64,000 bases of DNA from Candidatus Saccharimonadota bacterium. GTDB lineage: Bacteria > Patescibacteriota > Saccharimonadia > Saccharimonadales > Saccharimonadaceae. The translations under genes and the position numbers were made by a program. Positions 33,545 to 43,117 of the stretch are shown piece after piece. Location: the NCBI GenBank assembly GCA_017515205.1, contig JAFWHN010000002.1, positions 34,683 to 98,682 on the forward strand, in the 5' to 3' direction. The first letter of the stretch is position 1. Each line of letters opens with the position of its first letter. The notes below the pieces were generated by a model. The model was not told the origin of the DNA. It did not search any database and saw only the letters and a program-made list of their open reading frames with translations.

Positions 33545-35167
33545 TTATATCACACGTGATATCTCTTCCAAAGTTGTTTCTCCACGTAGCGCCGCCAAAA
33601 TACCCTTTTGCTCTAGAGTCAACATCCCACCTTGTTTTGCTGTTTTTTCTATCGCATCTGTATTAACATCCGCTATATCACCTCTAATATAAGCTTGGAT
33701 GTCTTCCGAGACAATCAATTGCTCCATAATCACCGTTCGTCCCGCATAACCAAACGGATCCGCCTCAGTTGCTACCGGATCATATAGCACAATATTATCT
33801 AAATCTATTCCCGCCAACTTTCCTTGTGGCACTCCCGAAAGCGTTTCGCGAATATATTTTATTTCCGCTTCCGTAGCCGGACGTTCTTTTTTCGAATCAG
33901 ACAACTTTCTCACCAACCTTTGCGCCATAATCAACCGAATCGATGAAGAGAAAATCGGATTCACACCAATTAAATCAATCATCCTCGAAAATGCCGCGGC
34001 CGTCGAATTAGCATGAAAAGATGACAATACCAAATGACCTGTGATAGAAGCTTGAATTGCCGTTTTTGCGGTATCCGCATCCCGAATCTCACCCACCATT
34101 ACTACGTCTGGGTCCAAACGCAGCACCGACCTTAATCCTTCCGCGAACGAACCCCCCGCATTTGTGTTAATCGGGATCTGTGAAATCCCAGTAATACCAT
34201 ACTCAATCGGATCCTCCAAAGTAATAATCTTTCTATCAGTCGTATTTAACGCATTTAGCATCGAATACAAAGTCGTAGATTTACCAGAACCCGTCGGACC
34301 TACCATCAAGACCAAACCACGCGGATGTGAAATTACCTCATTTATTTCTGCCAACTCATCTTCAGATAAACCCAGCAAATCCAAATTCAAAAGCGATTCA
34401 TCAAAATTAAAAAGCCTTAGCACCGCGTCCTGACCATACATCGTCGGGATCGTCTCCACCCTGATATTCAAAAGATGTGAAGCCCCATCTCTTTCAATCT
34501 CTTTTTGCATATGCCCCGATTGTGGTTTATTTGATGCTGTCGACACATTTGCTCTAGAAGACAATTCTCCCATAAAAATCCGATACCTATCCTTATCAAT
34601 GTCTGCTACTGGATGCAAAATTCCGTCTACCCGCATCCGAATTCGAATCTCATCTCGCATATTCTCAATATGAATATCCGAAGCGCCCAGTTTATCTGCC
34701 TGATCAATCAAAAAATCAAAAACTTTTTCTGTCGATACCGTCGCTAGCGTCTGCGAAACTGAAGCAATCGTTTCTGAATCACCTTCACCCGCAATTTTAA
34801 TATCATCATAATGAATCTCACGTGGTGGATCATACCTCAACATAAAAACTTTATAAGCTGAACCCGAAATCAAGAAAAAATCTACTCGTTCACCTTTGTC
34901 CGCATATTCTTGACGCATTCTATCAATCAACGACCGTGGCGTCTGGCTCGTTACCATAAACTGATAATGATCCTCCCCACCACCTTTTTGTAAAGGAATA
35001 ATAAAATCCCGGTGCATTTGCTCTATTTCAAGCAAATCCGGCACCAATGGAATTTCATGCTCAAAATCTCTCGTGTCTAAATACGGCAAACCCAAAATCC
35101 GCGCCCGCTCCGCCGTCGCATTCTCTTCATTTTCGCGTCGTTTCAGCTGAACTTCCTTTTCGTCCAT
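33545..35167 (-). CDS. pilB: Type IV pilus assembly ATPase PilB/GspE family
   Basis: A 540-residue hexameric ATPase driving pilus extension. N1-type domain at the start, then Walker A GPTGSGKSTTLYSML (~290), Asp box TLEDPIEYGI (~320), Walker B DPDVVMVGEIRDADTA (~355), His box GHLVLSSFHANSTAAAFSRM (~385). The C-terminal four-Cys zinc motif of GspE is absent. Leaderless: TATAAT 35179-35174, 6 nt to ATG 35167, sharing a divergent region with the 35202 gene. PilC, PilT and PilD are not in the window. Confidence 0.9.
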   Translation of the reverse strand: MDEKEVQLKRRENEENATAERARILGLPYLDTRDFEHEIPLVPDLLEIEQMHRDFIIPLQKGGGEDHYQFMVTSQTPRSLIDRMRQEYADKGERVDFFLISGSAYKVFMLRYDPPREIHYDDIKIAGEGDSETIASVSQTLATVSTEKVFDFLIDQADKLGASDIHIENMRDEIRIRMRVDGILHPVADIDKDRYRIFMGELSSRANVSTASNKPQSGHMQKEIERDGASHLLNIRVETIPTMYGQDAVLRLFNFDESLLNLDLLGLSEDELAEINEVISHPRGLVLMVGPTGSGKSTTLYSMLNALNTTDRKIITLEDPIEYGITGISQIPINTNAGGSFAEGLRSVLRLDPDVVMVGEIRDADTAKTAIQASITGHLVLSSFHANSTAAAFSRMIDLIGVNPIFSSSIRLIMAQRLVRKLSDSKKERPATEAEIKYIRETLSGVPQGKLAGIDLDNIVLYDPVATEADPFGYAGRTVIMEQLIVSEDIQAYIRGDIADVNTDAIEKTAKQGGMLTLEQKGILAALRGETTLEEISRVI

Positions 35168-35201
35168 ACCATTATTATAGCATAAGTGTTATAATTATGA
35201 C

Positions 35202-35582
35202 ATGGCTGTCGCAGAAATATTTTTATGGTGGTATGCCGCAGGTTGGCGCACTTTTATTCAAAAAAACCGTAATGCCATTTCCAGCATTACCGACTTTTTT
35301 TCTATGAGTTCGCTTATCCGCACCTTATTTAAACCATACCGCCAAATCTCTGCCGAAACTGCCAACGCAAATTCTTCGCTCGACCTCAAATTTCATATGT
35401 TTTTAGACCGTCTTATTTCTCGCTTCGTTGGTTTCTGCTCACGGCTCATCCTTCTTTTAGCTGGTAGCGTTATCATTCTCATCGGCGGAGTTTTCAGCCT
35501 CATTCTCATCATTCTCTGGCCATTTATTCCGCTTCTACCAATTGTTGGTATTATTTTAACTGTCATGGGAGTAACTTTCTAA
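35202..35582 (+). CDS. Small membrane protein, partner of the Clp-type ATPase
   Basis: A 126-residue protein with a short amphipathic N terminus and two hydrophobic helices (~78-100 and 103-125). TATAAT 6 nt before the ATG. Its TAA overlaps the ATG of the ATPase (TAATG), so the two are made together. It may anchor or regulate the ATPase at the membrane; function otherwise unknown. Confidence 0.7.
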   Translation: MAVAEIFLWWYAAGWRTFIQKNRNAISSITDFFSMSSLIRTLFKPYRQISAETANANSSLDLKFHMFLDRLISRFVGFCSRLILLLAGSVIILIGGVFSLILIILWPFIPLLPIVGIILTVMGVTF

Positions 35583-37963
35583 TGAGTGTAACTTTTGATC
35601 CTAAAAACTCTCGTGTTAAAAAAGCCCATCAAAAACGCTCACTCAATTCTCCCGCCATACTCGCGCTTTATTCAATCATGTTCATTTGTTTTCTCGCTGG
35701 CGGTATCTCATTACTTGTAATGAAAATAGCCCTCGGTTGGCTCTTCATCGGTCTTTCCGCCTGGCCAATTATGATACTTTTTTGGATTAAAAATACCCTT
35801 AATGAAATTCCCGTCAAAAACACTGAAAACTTTACTGATCTTCTTTCGGAAGATTTATTACTTCTATTAAAGGCCCAGATGTCATCCACCGACTTAATTA
35901 AAATTCTACCTAAAACTCCTAGCGGCGTTTTCCTAATGGCTCGCTTCCAACTCAACATAGATTTAATGGACGAGCTCACTCCATCTTTACCTAGCGAAAC
36001 TGGCCCTATTTATGAAAAAGCCCTAGCTATCCGCGAAAAAACCAATTCCGAAGAAATCACTGGCGCCATATTAGTTGTCGCTATCATTGAAAATCTTCCG
36101 AATTTTGAACAAGTCTTAAGCGGTCTAAAACTCGACATTCAAGATTTATACCAAGGCATCAATTGGTACAATTATCTCCACGGCATTGTCAAAGATGCTA
36201 AAAAACCTGTTCGTTCTGGCGGCATTGCTCGCGATCTAGCTTTTGGTTTTACACCTACCCTCCAACAATTTGCAGTTAACCTTTCCGAACGTTACACCGG
36301 CTCTCGCTACAAAATTCAACAAGCCGAAAACTTCGAGATCATCAATCAAATCATTGAAGCATTCTCCCATCAAGGTCGCCAAAACGTCGCTCTTGTTGGC
36401 AGCTACGGTTCCGGTCGCTCCACCATCGTCAACTCCTTCGCTGAAACCCTCATGAATGCCGATTCTGACATTCCCAATAATCTCAAGTTTCGTCAAATAT
36501 ACGCTCTCGATGCACCTAGCCTTATTTCTGCCGCCAAAGACCAAGGCGAACTTGAATATCTCATGATCAAAATTTTCAACGAAATATATTCTGCTAAAAA
36601 CATCATTCTTTGTCTCGACAACGCTCACCTCTTCTTTGAAGAAGGTCCTGGCTCAATCGATATTGCAAATCTCTTGGTTCCTATTCTCGAAGCCGGCAAA
36701 ATTCGCATTATTTTAATTATGGACGACCAAAAGTTTCTCGAAATTTCCAACAAAAATCCAATGCTTGCAAACGCCTTAAATAAAATCATTGTCAAGCCAT
36801 CCAACCGTGAGGATACCATCAAAATCCTCATGGACCAAGTGCCATATTTCGAACATCAAAAAAACGTCATTTATACTTACAAATCTCTCCTTGAAGCTTA
36901 TAATCTCAGTAAGCAATACATCCATGATATGGAAATGCCTGGCAAAGCTAAATTGCTACTCGAAGCTGCCGCCAGCTATGCCGAAAATGGTTTAGTCACA
37001 GAAACCTCCGTCCAAAACACTGTCGAAAAAACTTATGGCGTCAAAGTTAAAGTCGCTTCCGAATCCGAAGACCGCGAAAAACTCTTAAACCTCGAAGCTC
37101 TAATTCACGAACGTATGATCGACCAAAAGGAAGCCGTCGCTACCATTGCTAATGCTCTGCGTCGTGCTGGTGCCGGCGTCAAAAACCAAAATCGCCCCAT
37201 CGGTGTTTTCCTCTTCCTTGGTCCTACTGGCGTCGGTAAAACCGAGCTGGCCAAAACCCTTTCCGAAGTATACTTCAACGGTGAAGATCACATCATTCGT
37301 CTCGACATGAACGAATTTGTCTCGAGCTCCGACGTCAACCGCCTCATTCAAAGCGGCGAAGAAGAAGCCCTCAGTCTCACGGCTTCAGTTTCCAAACAAC
37401 CGTTTTCAGTTATTTTACTCGATGAAATCGAAAAGGCTCATCCTTCCGTCCTCACCACTTTGCTCCAGGTTCTAGATGAAGGCGTTCTCCGTGATGAGAA
37501 AAACCGCGAAATTAGTTTTCGTGATTCCATTATCATCGCCACTTCCAATGCCGGCGCCAATGAAATCCGCGAAAAGATTTCTGCTGGCGTCAAAATAGAA
37601 GAAGTCAAAGAAGAGCTTATCGAACAGTTAATTGCTTCTGGCGAATTCAAACCAGAATTCTTAAACCGCTTCGACGAAATCTGTCTCTTCAAGCCACTAT
37701 CAAAAGACGATCTCTCCAGTATTCTCGACCTCATGATTGCTTCGACCAACAAGACCCTGGAACCACAAAAAATTTCCGTCCACCTTTCTCCCGAAGCCAA
37801 ACAAACTCTCATCGACAAAGGTTATGATCCAAAAATGGGCGCTCGTCCAATGCGTCGAATTGTTCAAAAAACCGTCGAAAACGCCGTTGCCACTGCAATT
37901 TTATCTGGCGCAGTTGGTTCCGGCTCCACTCTCGAAATTACACCCGAAAACCTAGAAGTTTAA
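35582..37963 (+). CDS. Membrane-anchored Clp/Hsp100-type AAA+ ATPase
   Basis: A 793-residue protein. Two membrane helices (~25-65) replace the N-terminal ClpN adaptor domain's usual place. NBD1 has GSYGSGRSTIV (~273) and ILCLDNAHLFF (~341), with DN instead of the usual DE in Walker B, so ATP hydrolysis there may be weak. NBD2 is canonical: GPTGVGKTELAKTLS (~547), VILLDEIEKAHPSV (~609), NRFDEICLFKPL, and GARPMRR sensor 2. A ClpP-binding LGF/IGF loop is not obvious. Likely unfolds or remodels membrane-proximal proteins. Confidence 0.85.
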   Translation: MSVTFDPKNSRVKKAHQKRSLNSPAILALYSIMFICFLAGGISLLVMKIALGWLFIGLSAWPIMILFWIKNTLNEIPVKNTENFTDLLSEDLLLLLKAQMSSTDLIKILPKTPSGVFLMARFQLNIDLMDELTPSLPSETGPIYEKALAIREKTNSEEITGAILVVAIIENLPNFEQVLSGLKLDIQDLYQGINWYNYLHGIVKDAKKPVRSGGIARDLAFGFTPTLQQFAVNLSERYTGSRYKIQQAENFEIINQIIEAFSHQGRQNVALVGSYGSGRSTIVNSFAETLMNADSDIPNNLKFRQIYALDAPSLISAAKDQGELEYLMIKIFNEIYSAKNIILCLDNAHLFFEEGPGSIDIANLLVPILEAGKIRIILIMDDQKFLEISNKNPMLANALNKIIVKPSNREDTIKILMDQVPYFEHQKNVIYTYKSLLEAYNLSKQYIHDMEMPGKAKLLLEAAASYAENGLVTETSVQNTVEKTYGVKVKVASESEDREKLLNLEALIHERMIDQKEAVATIANALRRAGAGVKNQNRPIGVFLFLGPTGVGKTELAKTLSEVYFNGEDHIIRLDMNEFVSSSDVNRLIQSGEEEALSLTASVSKQPFSVILLDEIEKAHPSVLTTLLQVLDEGVLRDEKNREISFRDSIIIATSNAGANEIREKISAGVKIEEVKEELIEQLIASGEFKPEFLNRFDEICLFKPLSKDDLSSILDLMIASTNKTLEPQKISVHLSPEAKQTLIDKGYDPKMGARPMRRIVQKTVENAVATAILSGAVGSGSTLEITPENLEV

Positions 37964-37993
37964 TGCTATAATAAATAGTATTAAGGAGGTTTT

Positions 37994-39457
37994 ATGAAAA
38001 AATGTTTTGATGCCGAAAAATACTTAAAAGTCCAACGTAAAAAAATCGAAAAGCGCATCAAAATGTTCGACAAGCTTTATCTCGAATTTGGCGGTAAACT
38101 TATCGACGACCAACACGCCGCCCGCACCCTGCCAGGTTTTTTACCAGATCTCAAAATCCGACTTTTGCAGGAATTCAAAGACCAAGCCGAAGTCATTCTT
38201 TGCATTAACGCCAACGCTATCGAAAAATCCAAAATTCGCGCCGACCACATGATTTCCTACGAAACCGAAGTTTTACGTTTAATTGAATTTTTACGTTCTA
38301 AAGACGTCTTCGTTAGCTCCGTCGTCATCACCCTTTTTGATGGGCAGAAAAAAGCCGCCGACTTCGCCAACCGCCTCAAAGATTACCACGTCGAAACTTA
38401 TTTCCATAGTTTTACCAAAGGTTATCCTACCGACGTTGACACCATCGTTTCAGATGAAGGTTACGGCGCTAATTCATATATTAAAACCACTAAACCGCTC
38501 GTAGTAGTTTCCGCTCCCGGACCTTGCTCCGGCAAACTTGCTACTTGCCTTTCTCAACTCTATCACGAATCCAAACATGGTGTTAACGCCGGTTACGCCA
38601 AATTCGAAACTTTTCCGGTTTGGTCTTTGCCATTAAAGCATCCAGTTAACGTTGCTTACGAAGCTGCTACTGCCGATCTCAACGACAAAAACATGATCGA
38701 CTTTTTCCACCTCGAAAAATACGGCGTCCCAGCCGTTAATTATAATCGTGATCTCGAAACTTTTCCTGTCCTCAAAGAAATTCTGCATCGCATCACCGGC
38801 AAAACAGTTTATTATTCACCTACCGACATGGGCGTCAACGTCATTGGCGAATGCATCACCGACGACAAAGCCGTCAAAAAAGCTGCCGAAAACGAAATTA
38901 TCAGACGCTATTATCGCGCTCTCACTGATCTCAAAAAAGGCGCTGTCACTCCCGAAGTACCAGAACGCATTAAACTATTAATGAATGAGTTAAATATTTC
39001 CGAAAACGATCGACTGGTTGCTCTAAAAGCCGCTGAAAAACGCCAAAAATCTGGCGATCTACCTAGCGCCTGTGTTCAAGTTGGCAAAAAGTATATCGTT
39101 GGTAGAAAAACCGGTTATCTTTCACCTATTTCCTCAACTTTTCTCAACACTCTAAAAACTTTAAATCACATTCCAGACGAAGTTGATTTAATTGCTCCAG
39201 CCGTGCTCGAACCAATTCTCGAAATCAAAAACAAAACCAGCAATTTCAAAGAAAGCTATCTCAAACTCGGTGAAGTTTTAATTGCCCTTTCTATTTGCTC
39301 TACCACTAATCCAATTGTCAAAAAAGTTCTAGAAAGCCTTGATAAACTCCAAGGTGCTGAACTTCATTCTACTCACATGATTTCAGATGACGAGCTTGTC
39401 ATCATCAGTAATCTCGGCATTAACGCCACTTCTGGCACCGAAATCGACATCAATTAA
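37994..39457 (+). CDS. DUF1846 (UPF0371) family protein
   Basis: A 487-residue cytoplasmic protein matching the DUF1846 family of about 500 residues in length and pattern: NANAIEKSKIRADHMISYETEVLRLI, VVSAPGPCSGKLATCLSQLYHE (a P-loop-like glycine-rich region near residue 175), and PTDMGVNVIGECITDD. Biochemical function of the family is not established as far as I know. Very strong SD (AAGGAGGTTTT) and its own upstream TATAAT, so it is not leaderless. Confidence 0.88.
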   Translation: MKKCFDAEKYLKVQRKKIEKRIKMFDKLYLEFGGKLIDDQHAARTLPGFLPDLKIRLLQEFKDQAEVILCINANAIEKSKIRADHMISYETEVLRLIEFLRSKDVFVSSVVITLFDGQKKAADFANRLKDYHVETYFHSFTKGYPTDVDTIVSDEGYGANSYIKTTKPLVVVSAPGPCSGKLATCLSQLYHESKHGVNAGYAKFETFPVWSLPLKHPVNVAYEAATADLNDKNMIDFFHLEKYGVPAVNYNRDLETFPVLKEILHRITGKTVYYSPTDMGVNVIGECITDDKAVKKAAENEIIRRYYRALTDLKKGAVTPEVPERIKLLMNELNISENDRLVALKAAEKRQKSGDLPSACVQVGKKYIVGRKTGYLSPISSTFLNTLKTLNHIPDEVDLIAPAVLEPILEIKNKTSNFKESYLKLGEVLIALSICSTTNPIVKKVLESLDKLQGAELHSTHMISDDELVIISNLGINATSGTEIDIN

Positions 39458-39466
39458 AAGATATGA

Positions 39467-39472
39467 TATAAT
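39467..39472 (+). promoter_or_regulatory. -10 box of tRNA-Ser
   Basis: TATAAT ending 7 nt before the tRNA 5' end, so transcription may begin at the mature end. Confidence 0.55.
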
Positions 39473-39479
39473 TAAAAGT

Positions 39480-39565
39480 GGAAGGGTGGCCGAGTGGTTG
39501 ATGGCACTGGTCTTGAAAACCAGCGTACGAAAGTACCGCAAGTTCGAATCTTGTCCCTTCCGCCA
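39480..39565 (+). tRNA. tRNA-Ser (UGA)
   Basis: An 86-nt tRNA with a long variable arm (GCGTACGAAAGTACCGC). Acceptor GGAAGGG / CCCTTCC, anticodon stem CTGGT / ACCAG with loop CTTGAAA (UGA), G73, CCA encoded. Confidence 0.95.
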
Positions 39566-39593
39566 AAACCAAAAATATGTTATAATACATTTT

Positions 39594-39698
39594 ATGGCAA
39601 GAACAGTAAAATTACGACCAGTTTCCAAACAAAATCGCAATAATAATCACAAACACAGCGACAAAAGGAAACATCCTATCCTTAAAAATGGTCGTTAA
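39594..39698 (+). CDS. 34-residue highly basic microprotein
   Basis: The ORF begins MARTVKLRPVSKQNRN and is rich in Lys, Arg, Asn and His. TATAAT (39581-39586) ends 7 nt before the ATG and a strong terminator follows, so it forms a minimal transcription unit. Composition is like a small ribosomal or nucleic-acid-binding protein, but I do not recognise the family. Confidence 0.6.
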   Translation: MARTVKLRPVSKQNRNNNHKHSDKRKHPILKNGR

Positions 39699-39726
39699 AT
39701 AAACCCGTCTTAAACGGGTTTATTTT
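39697..39726 (+). terminator. Rho-independent terminator
   Basis: AATAAACCCGT-CTTAA-ACGGGTTTATT followed by TTTT. It may also serve the convergent yebC gene. Confidence 0.85.
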
Positions 39727-39741
39727 TTACTAATTATTCTT

Positions 39742-40443
39742 TTACTCAGCATTAGTATAAACGTTTGTCACATCATCCAAATCATCTATCGCACTCAACA
39801 GCTTCTCTAATTTTTCCGCATTCTCACCTTCGATTGGTACATACGAAGTTGGTACATATGAAAGCTCTGCCGACGTTACAGTTAAACCTGCATCAATTAA
39901 AGCTTGCCGCACTTTCATCAAATCCGAAGAATCCGTATAGATTACCATGCCATCATCTTCTTCCGTTACATCTTCCGCTCCCGCATCCAACGCCGCCATC
40001 AAAGCATCTTCGCCTTTTTCTGTGATATCAATCACACCCTTCCGCTTAAACTGGAACATCACCGAACCACTATCTGCCATTCGCCCACCATTCTTATCCA
40101 AAGCATGTCTCACTTCTGGCAATGTCCGATTTTTATTATCAGTCGCCACCTCAATAATAATACCTACTCCCCCTGGCCCATACGCTTCATAAACCTCTTC
40201 AATCATCGCAGCTGCTGATTTATCTGCTGCACGCTGAATCGCTCTTTCAATATTCGCTTTCGGCATGTTTGCATGTCGCGCCTTCTCTAAAACCATCGCA
40301 AGGCTTGGGTTCATCGCTGGATCTGTTCCACCACGCGCTGCAATTGCAATCTGATTCCCAATTTTCGTAAAAAGCGCGCCACGCTTCGCGTCTACTACCG
40401 CTTTTTGTCGCTTGGTTGTTTCCCATTTACTGTGTCCAGACAT
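39742..40443 (-). CDS. yebC: YebC/TACO1-family protein
   Basis: A 233-residue protein of the YebC/PmpR family, implicated in transcription control and in translation of proline-rich or difficult sequences. Starts MSGHSKWETTKRQKAVVDAKRG (family SGHSKWxxIKHKKxxxDAKRG), then FTKIGNQIAIAARGG, NMPKANIERAI, YEAYGPGGVGIIIEVATDN and GGRMADSGSVMFQFKRKGVI. Length normal (~240). GGGGAGAAG SD before the ATG. Confidence 0.95.
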   Translation of the reverse strand: MSGHSKWETTKRQKAVVDAKRGALFTKIGNQIAIAARGGTDPAMNPSLAMVLEKARHANMPKANIERAIQRAADKSAAAMIEEVYEAYGPGGVGIIIEVATDNKNRTLPEVRHALDKNGGRMADSGSVMFQFKRKGVIDITEKGEDALMAALDAGAEDVTEEDDGMVIYTDSSDLMKVRQALIDAGLTVTSAELSYVPTSYVPIEGENAEKLEKLLSAIDDLDDVTNVYTNAE

Positions 40444-40543
40444 TTCTTCTCCCCGCTATTATTTATTGTTTTCTTCCCTTAATTTTACCATTTTTCGCTC
40501 AAAAAGTAAAATAAGCATACACCAACCAAATAGTTTACCCTAA

Positions 40544-41473
40544 CTATAATACTTCTGTATTTGATCCTGAATCCGATTGATTTTCCGGCTGAGCCTCAGG
40601 CATGCCTGAATCAACTTTAACCTCACCATCATGTGACACCGTGGGCGCCATATCTTCCGACTGTAACGGCGGCATTGCATCTAACTTAGCTTTTTCCTTC
40701 GCCAATCTTGCTCTTTCTTCATCTTGAATATCTAGCACTTTCTGATATGTCTCACTAGCTTCTTTCACTGGCCCAGCGAGCAGTTTATCAATCTTATCTC
40801 GTCGATTCGACCAAGACAAAACCACTGCTACACCAGTAGATATAGCAAAGCAAGACATCATCATTCCAGCTAATGGCAGTGCCTTAATGACAAGCATAGC
40901 CACATCCCCACTAGTTCCCGCAAAAATTACGAAAATCATACATACCCAAAAACTAAGTCCACAGACTATTGCTACAACTTTAGATGGCATAATCATGTCG
41001 CCATTTTCATCTATACATACTACAAGAGAAAGTACGATTGCTGTTGCAGCCGTAACAAAACAAGTCGTCATTATCTTCAACACCATCGATGGTCCGCCGA
41101 ATGAAAGCGAATAAAGATCTGAAGATGCTTCGTACATTGGTACAACCCCAAAAATCAACAAAAACTGTAAAATAGCCGCAATTACCGAAAAACAAATTCC
41201 AACTAAAGCAAGCACTTTAGCAAGTTGGTCTCCCTTTACTGCACTCCAAGAACCAAATAATGCTGATGTTAATAATCCCGCAATCACCCAAAAGATAAGC
41301 TGGAGTTTAGTAGTTAATGACAAAGAACTAGAATAATAGCTCAATGATGACGAAGAATCATCTACCATTATTACTATTCCCCAAATAAGTGCTTCAATCA
41401 CAAGTGTAAACAAAAGCACCCTTATAACCATTGTTCTAATTTTTGATGAAAAAATATTTTCTATAATACTCAT
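40544..41473 (-). CDS. Polytopic membrane protein; unknown function
   Basis: A 309-residue protein with about six hydrophobic helices in residues 10-220, then a cytoplasmic coiled coil (Lys/Glu/Ala) and a Pro/Ser/Asp tail. No family motif seen. It overlaps comEC by 4 bp, so it is translated from the comEC transcript. An accessory role in DNA uptake is possible but untested. Confidence 0.65.
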   Translation of the reverse strand: MSIIENIFSSKIRTMVIRVLLFTLVIEALIWGIVIMVDDSSSSLSYYSSSLSLTTKLQLIFWVIAGLLTSALFGSWSAVKGDQLAKVLALVGICFSVIAAILQFLLIFGVVPMYEASSDLYSLSFGGPSMVLKIMTTCFVTAATAIVLSLVVCIDENGDMIMPSKVVAIVCGLSFWVCMIFVIFAGTSGDVAMLVIKALPLAGMMMSCFAISTGVAVVLSWSNRRDKIDKLLAGPVKEASETYQKVLDIQDEERARLAKEKAKLDAMPPLQSEDMAPTVSHDGEVKVDSGMPEAQPENQSDSGSNTEVL

Positions 41474-42918
41474 GCTTTGATTCTACCATACTTTCTTGCA
41501 TATTTATTCAAAACTATTAAACCACAGGTCAAAACAATCAACCCATAAATTCCAAACACCCACGCCTGATACGGCTCAATTTTTACCAAAAATTCCTGCA
41601 TTTGACCAAAAAAATCCACCACTAAAATATGAAAATCCAATAATTTAGTCGCACACCACGCCACAGCTATTCCAATACCTGGAATGTCCGCTAACACACC
41701 AGCCAAAAATACTAGCCCCATCGCGTATGGCAAAGTCGGTAAAATCAAAAGATTTGCCACCAAACTAATCAACGAAATTTGACCATAATAATATAGCACT
41801 ATAGGTAACGTCATCAATGTAGCTGCTACAGTCGTTATTACAATCCCAGCCATGAACCTAGGTTCTTTTTTCCCGTAAAATATTTTTTTGAACTCTGGCC
41901 CCAAAATCATAATTCCCGTAAAACTCGCAAACGAAAGCAGCCAACCCAAATTAATCACATAATTCGGACTAATTAAAAGCGTCCCCGCCGCTACTAGTAA
42001 AATCAATCGCCATGGGGCAATTTTTCTCCCTACATACCAAGCTAAAAGTGTCAAAATTGTCATTATCCCAGCTCTCAAAATCGATGGCGTAAACCCCACC
42101 ATCGCCATAAACACCATAATTAAAACCAATGAAAACAATAGCCCTGCAAATCTTGATATCTTCCCAAAAATTTTCCTCATTATTCCCACCAAGATTGAAA
42201 GATGCGCTCCACTTGCTACTACAATATGCACCAAACCTACCGTTCGCAAATTTTCATTCAGTTCATCGTCCAACCCTGTTCGCATTCCAAGCAAATACGA
42301 CAAACCTAAATTCACTTCTGGCTCTGGCACCAATCTTCGAACCCTGCTCGCAAACCAGTTTCTCACATTCAAAATCCAATCTCCTGGTTCCGACCTCCTC
42401 CATTTTATTATTTTCGGCTGAAACATATACCCAACGTACGTGCCAAACCCGCTCATTAATCTACCGCTTAATACTACTTCATCCGACCTCATAAGCTCCT
42501 CGTTTTTTCTTACCATCATATATAAAGTTCCGCCCACTTCCCGCTTCCCTTCGCCAAATTTTAAACCACCAACTCTTATCTTTGTACCTCCTTCATCAGT
42601 TTCAGGATCCCCGTTTATTACCCCCTCTATCGTCACTTCCTGGTCATAAAACTGTCTGACATAGTTTTCGCTAATCAACTCGTCAGAAACTCGAAAAAAA
42701 GCTAAAAACATTCCCGCAATTAACGCAATTACCAGAAAAGCTACTTTTGGCTTCCAAAAAGCGACGAAAAATAGCAACAAGACAAACGCAATCCATACCG
42801 GCGACGAAAAATAATTAATCCTAAAAACTAATGCCAAAATCATGCCAGCAATAATGCCCACTGCAAATGCCACTATAAAATATGACTGATGCAAATTGCT
42901 CCACAAAATTTTTAACAT
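41470..42918 (-). CDS. comEC: ComEC/Rec2-family DNA uptake channel
   Basis: A 482-residue polytopic protein. Three N-terminal helices (residues 12-80), an OB-like extracellular region (~85-195), then the Competence core: LGLSYLLGMRTGLDDELNENLRTVGLVHIVVASGAHLSILVG (~200-240) is diagnostic, as are GFTPSILRAGIMTILTLLAW and SPNYVINLGWLLSFASFTGI. The C-terminal metallo-beta-lactamase domain of long ComEC proteins is missing. It should pass single-stranded DNA across the inner membrane, with the pilus at 22-25 and 33-35 kb. Confidence 0.9.
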   Translation of the reverse strand: MLKILWSNLHQSYFIVAFAVGIIAGMILALVFRINYFSSPVWIAFVLLLFFVAFWKPKVAFLVIALIAGMFLAFFRVSDELISENYVRQFYDQEVTIEGVINGDPETDEGGTKIRVGGLKFGEGKREVGGTLYMMVRKNEELMRSDEVVLSGRLMSGFGTYVGYMFQPKIIKWRRSEPGDWILNVRNWFASRVRRLVPEPEVNLGLSYLLGMRTGLDDELNENLRTVGLVHIVVASGAHLSILVGIMRKIFGKISRFAGLLFSLVLIMVFMAMVGFTPSILRAGIMTILTLLAWYVGRKIAPWRLILLVAAGTLLISPNYVINLGWLLSFASFTGIMILGPEFKKIFYGKKEPRFMAGIVITTVAATLMTLPIVLYYYGQISLISLVANLLILPTLPYAMGLVFLAGVLADIPGIGIAVAWCATKLLDFHILVVDFFGQMQEFLVKIEPYQAWVFGIYGLIVLTCGLIVLNKYARKYGRIKA

Positions 42919-42998
42919 TTCCCATCTCTATCACACCTCCATCCTGATTTCAACCCCCCTCTGTAAAAACCCTTCAAAATGTGTTATAATAATCATAT

Positions 42999-43075
42999 GC
43001 ACCGGTAGCTCAGTGGATTAGAGCACTTGTCTTCGGAACAAGGGGTCGTGGGTTCGAATCCCTCCCGGTGTACCA
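42999..43075 (+). tRNA. tRNA-Arg (UCG)
   Basis: Acceptor GCACCGG / CCGGTGT (G1-U72), anticodon stem CTTGT / ACAAG with loop CTTCGGA (UCG), T stem GTGGG / CCCTC region, A73, CCA encoded. TATAAT at 42985-42990. Its last 19 nt are copied at 43240-43258. Confidence 0.93.
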
Positions 43076-43116
43076 AGACATTAAAACAGAGCCTTTAGGC
43101 TCTTTTTTAATGTCTT
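43074..43116 (+). terminator. Terminator of tRNA-Arg(UCG)
   Basis: GAGCC-TTTA-GGCTC inside the longer inverted repeat AAGACATTAAAA / TTTTAATGTCTT, with a T run. Confidence 0.85.
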
Positions 43117-43117
43117 A

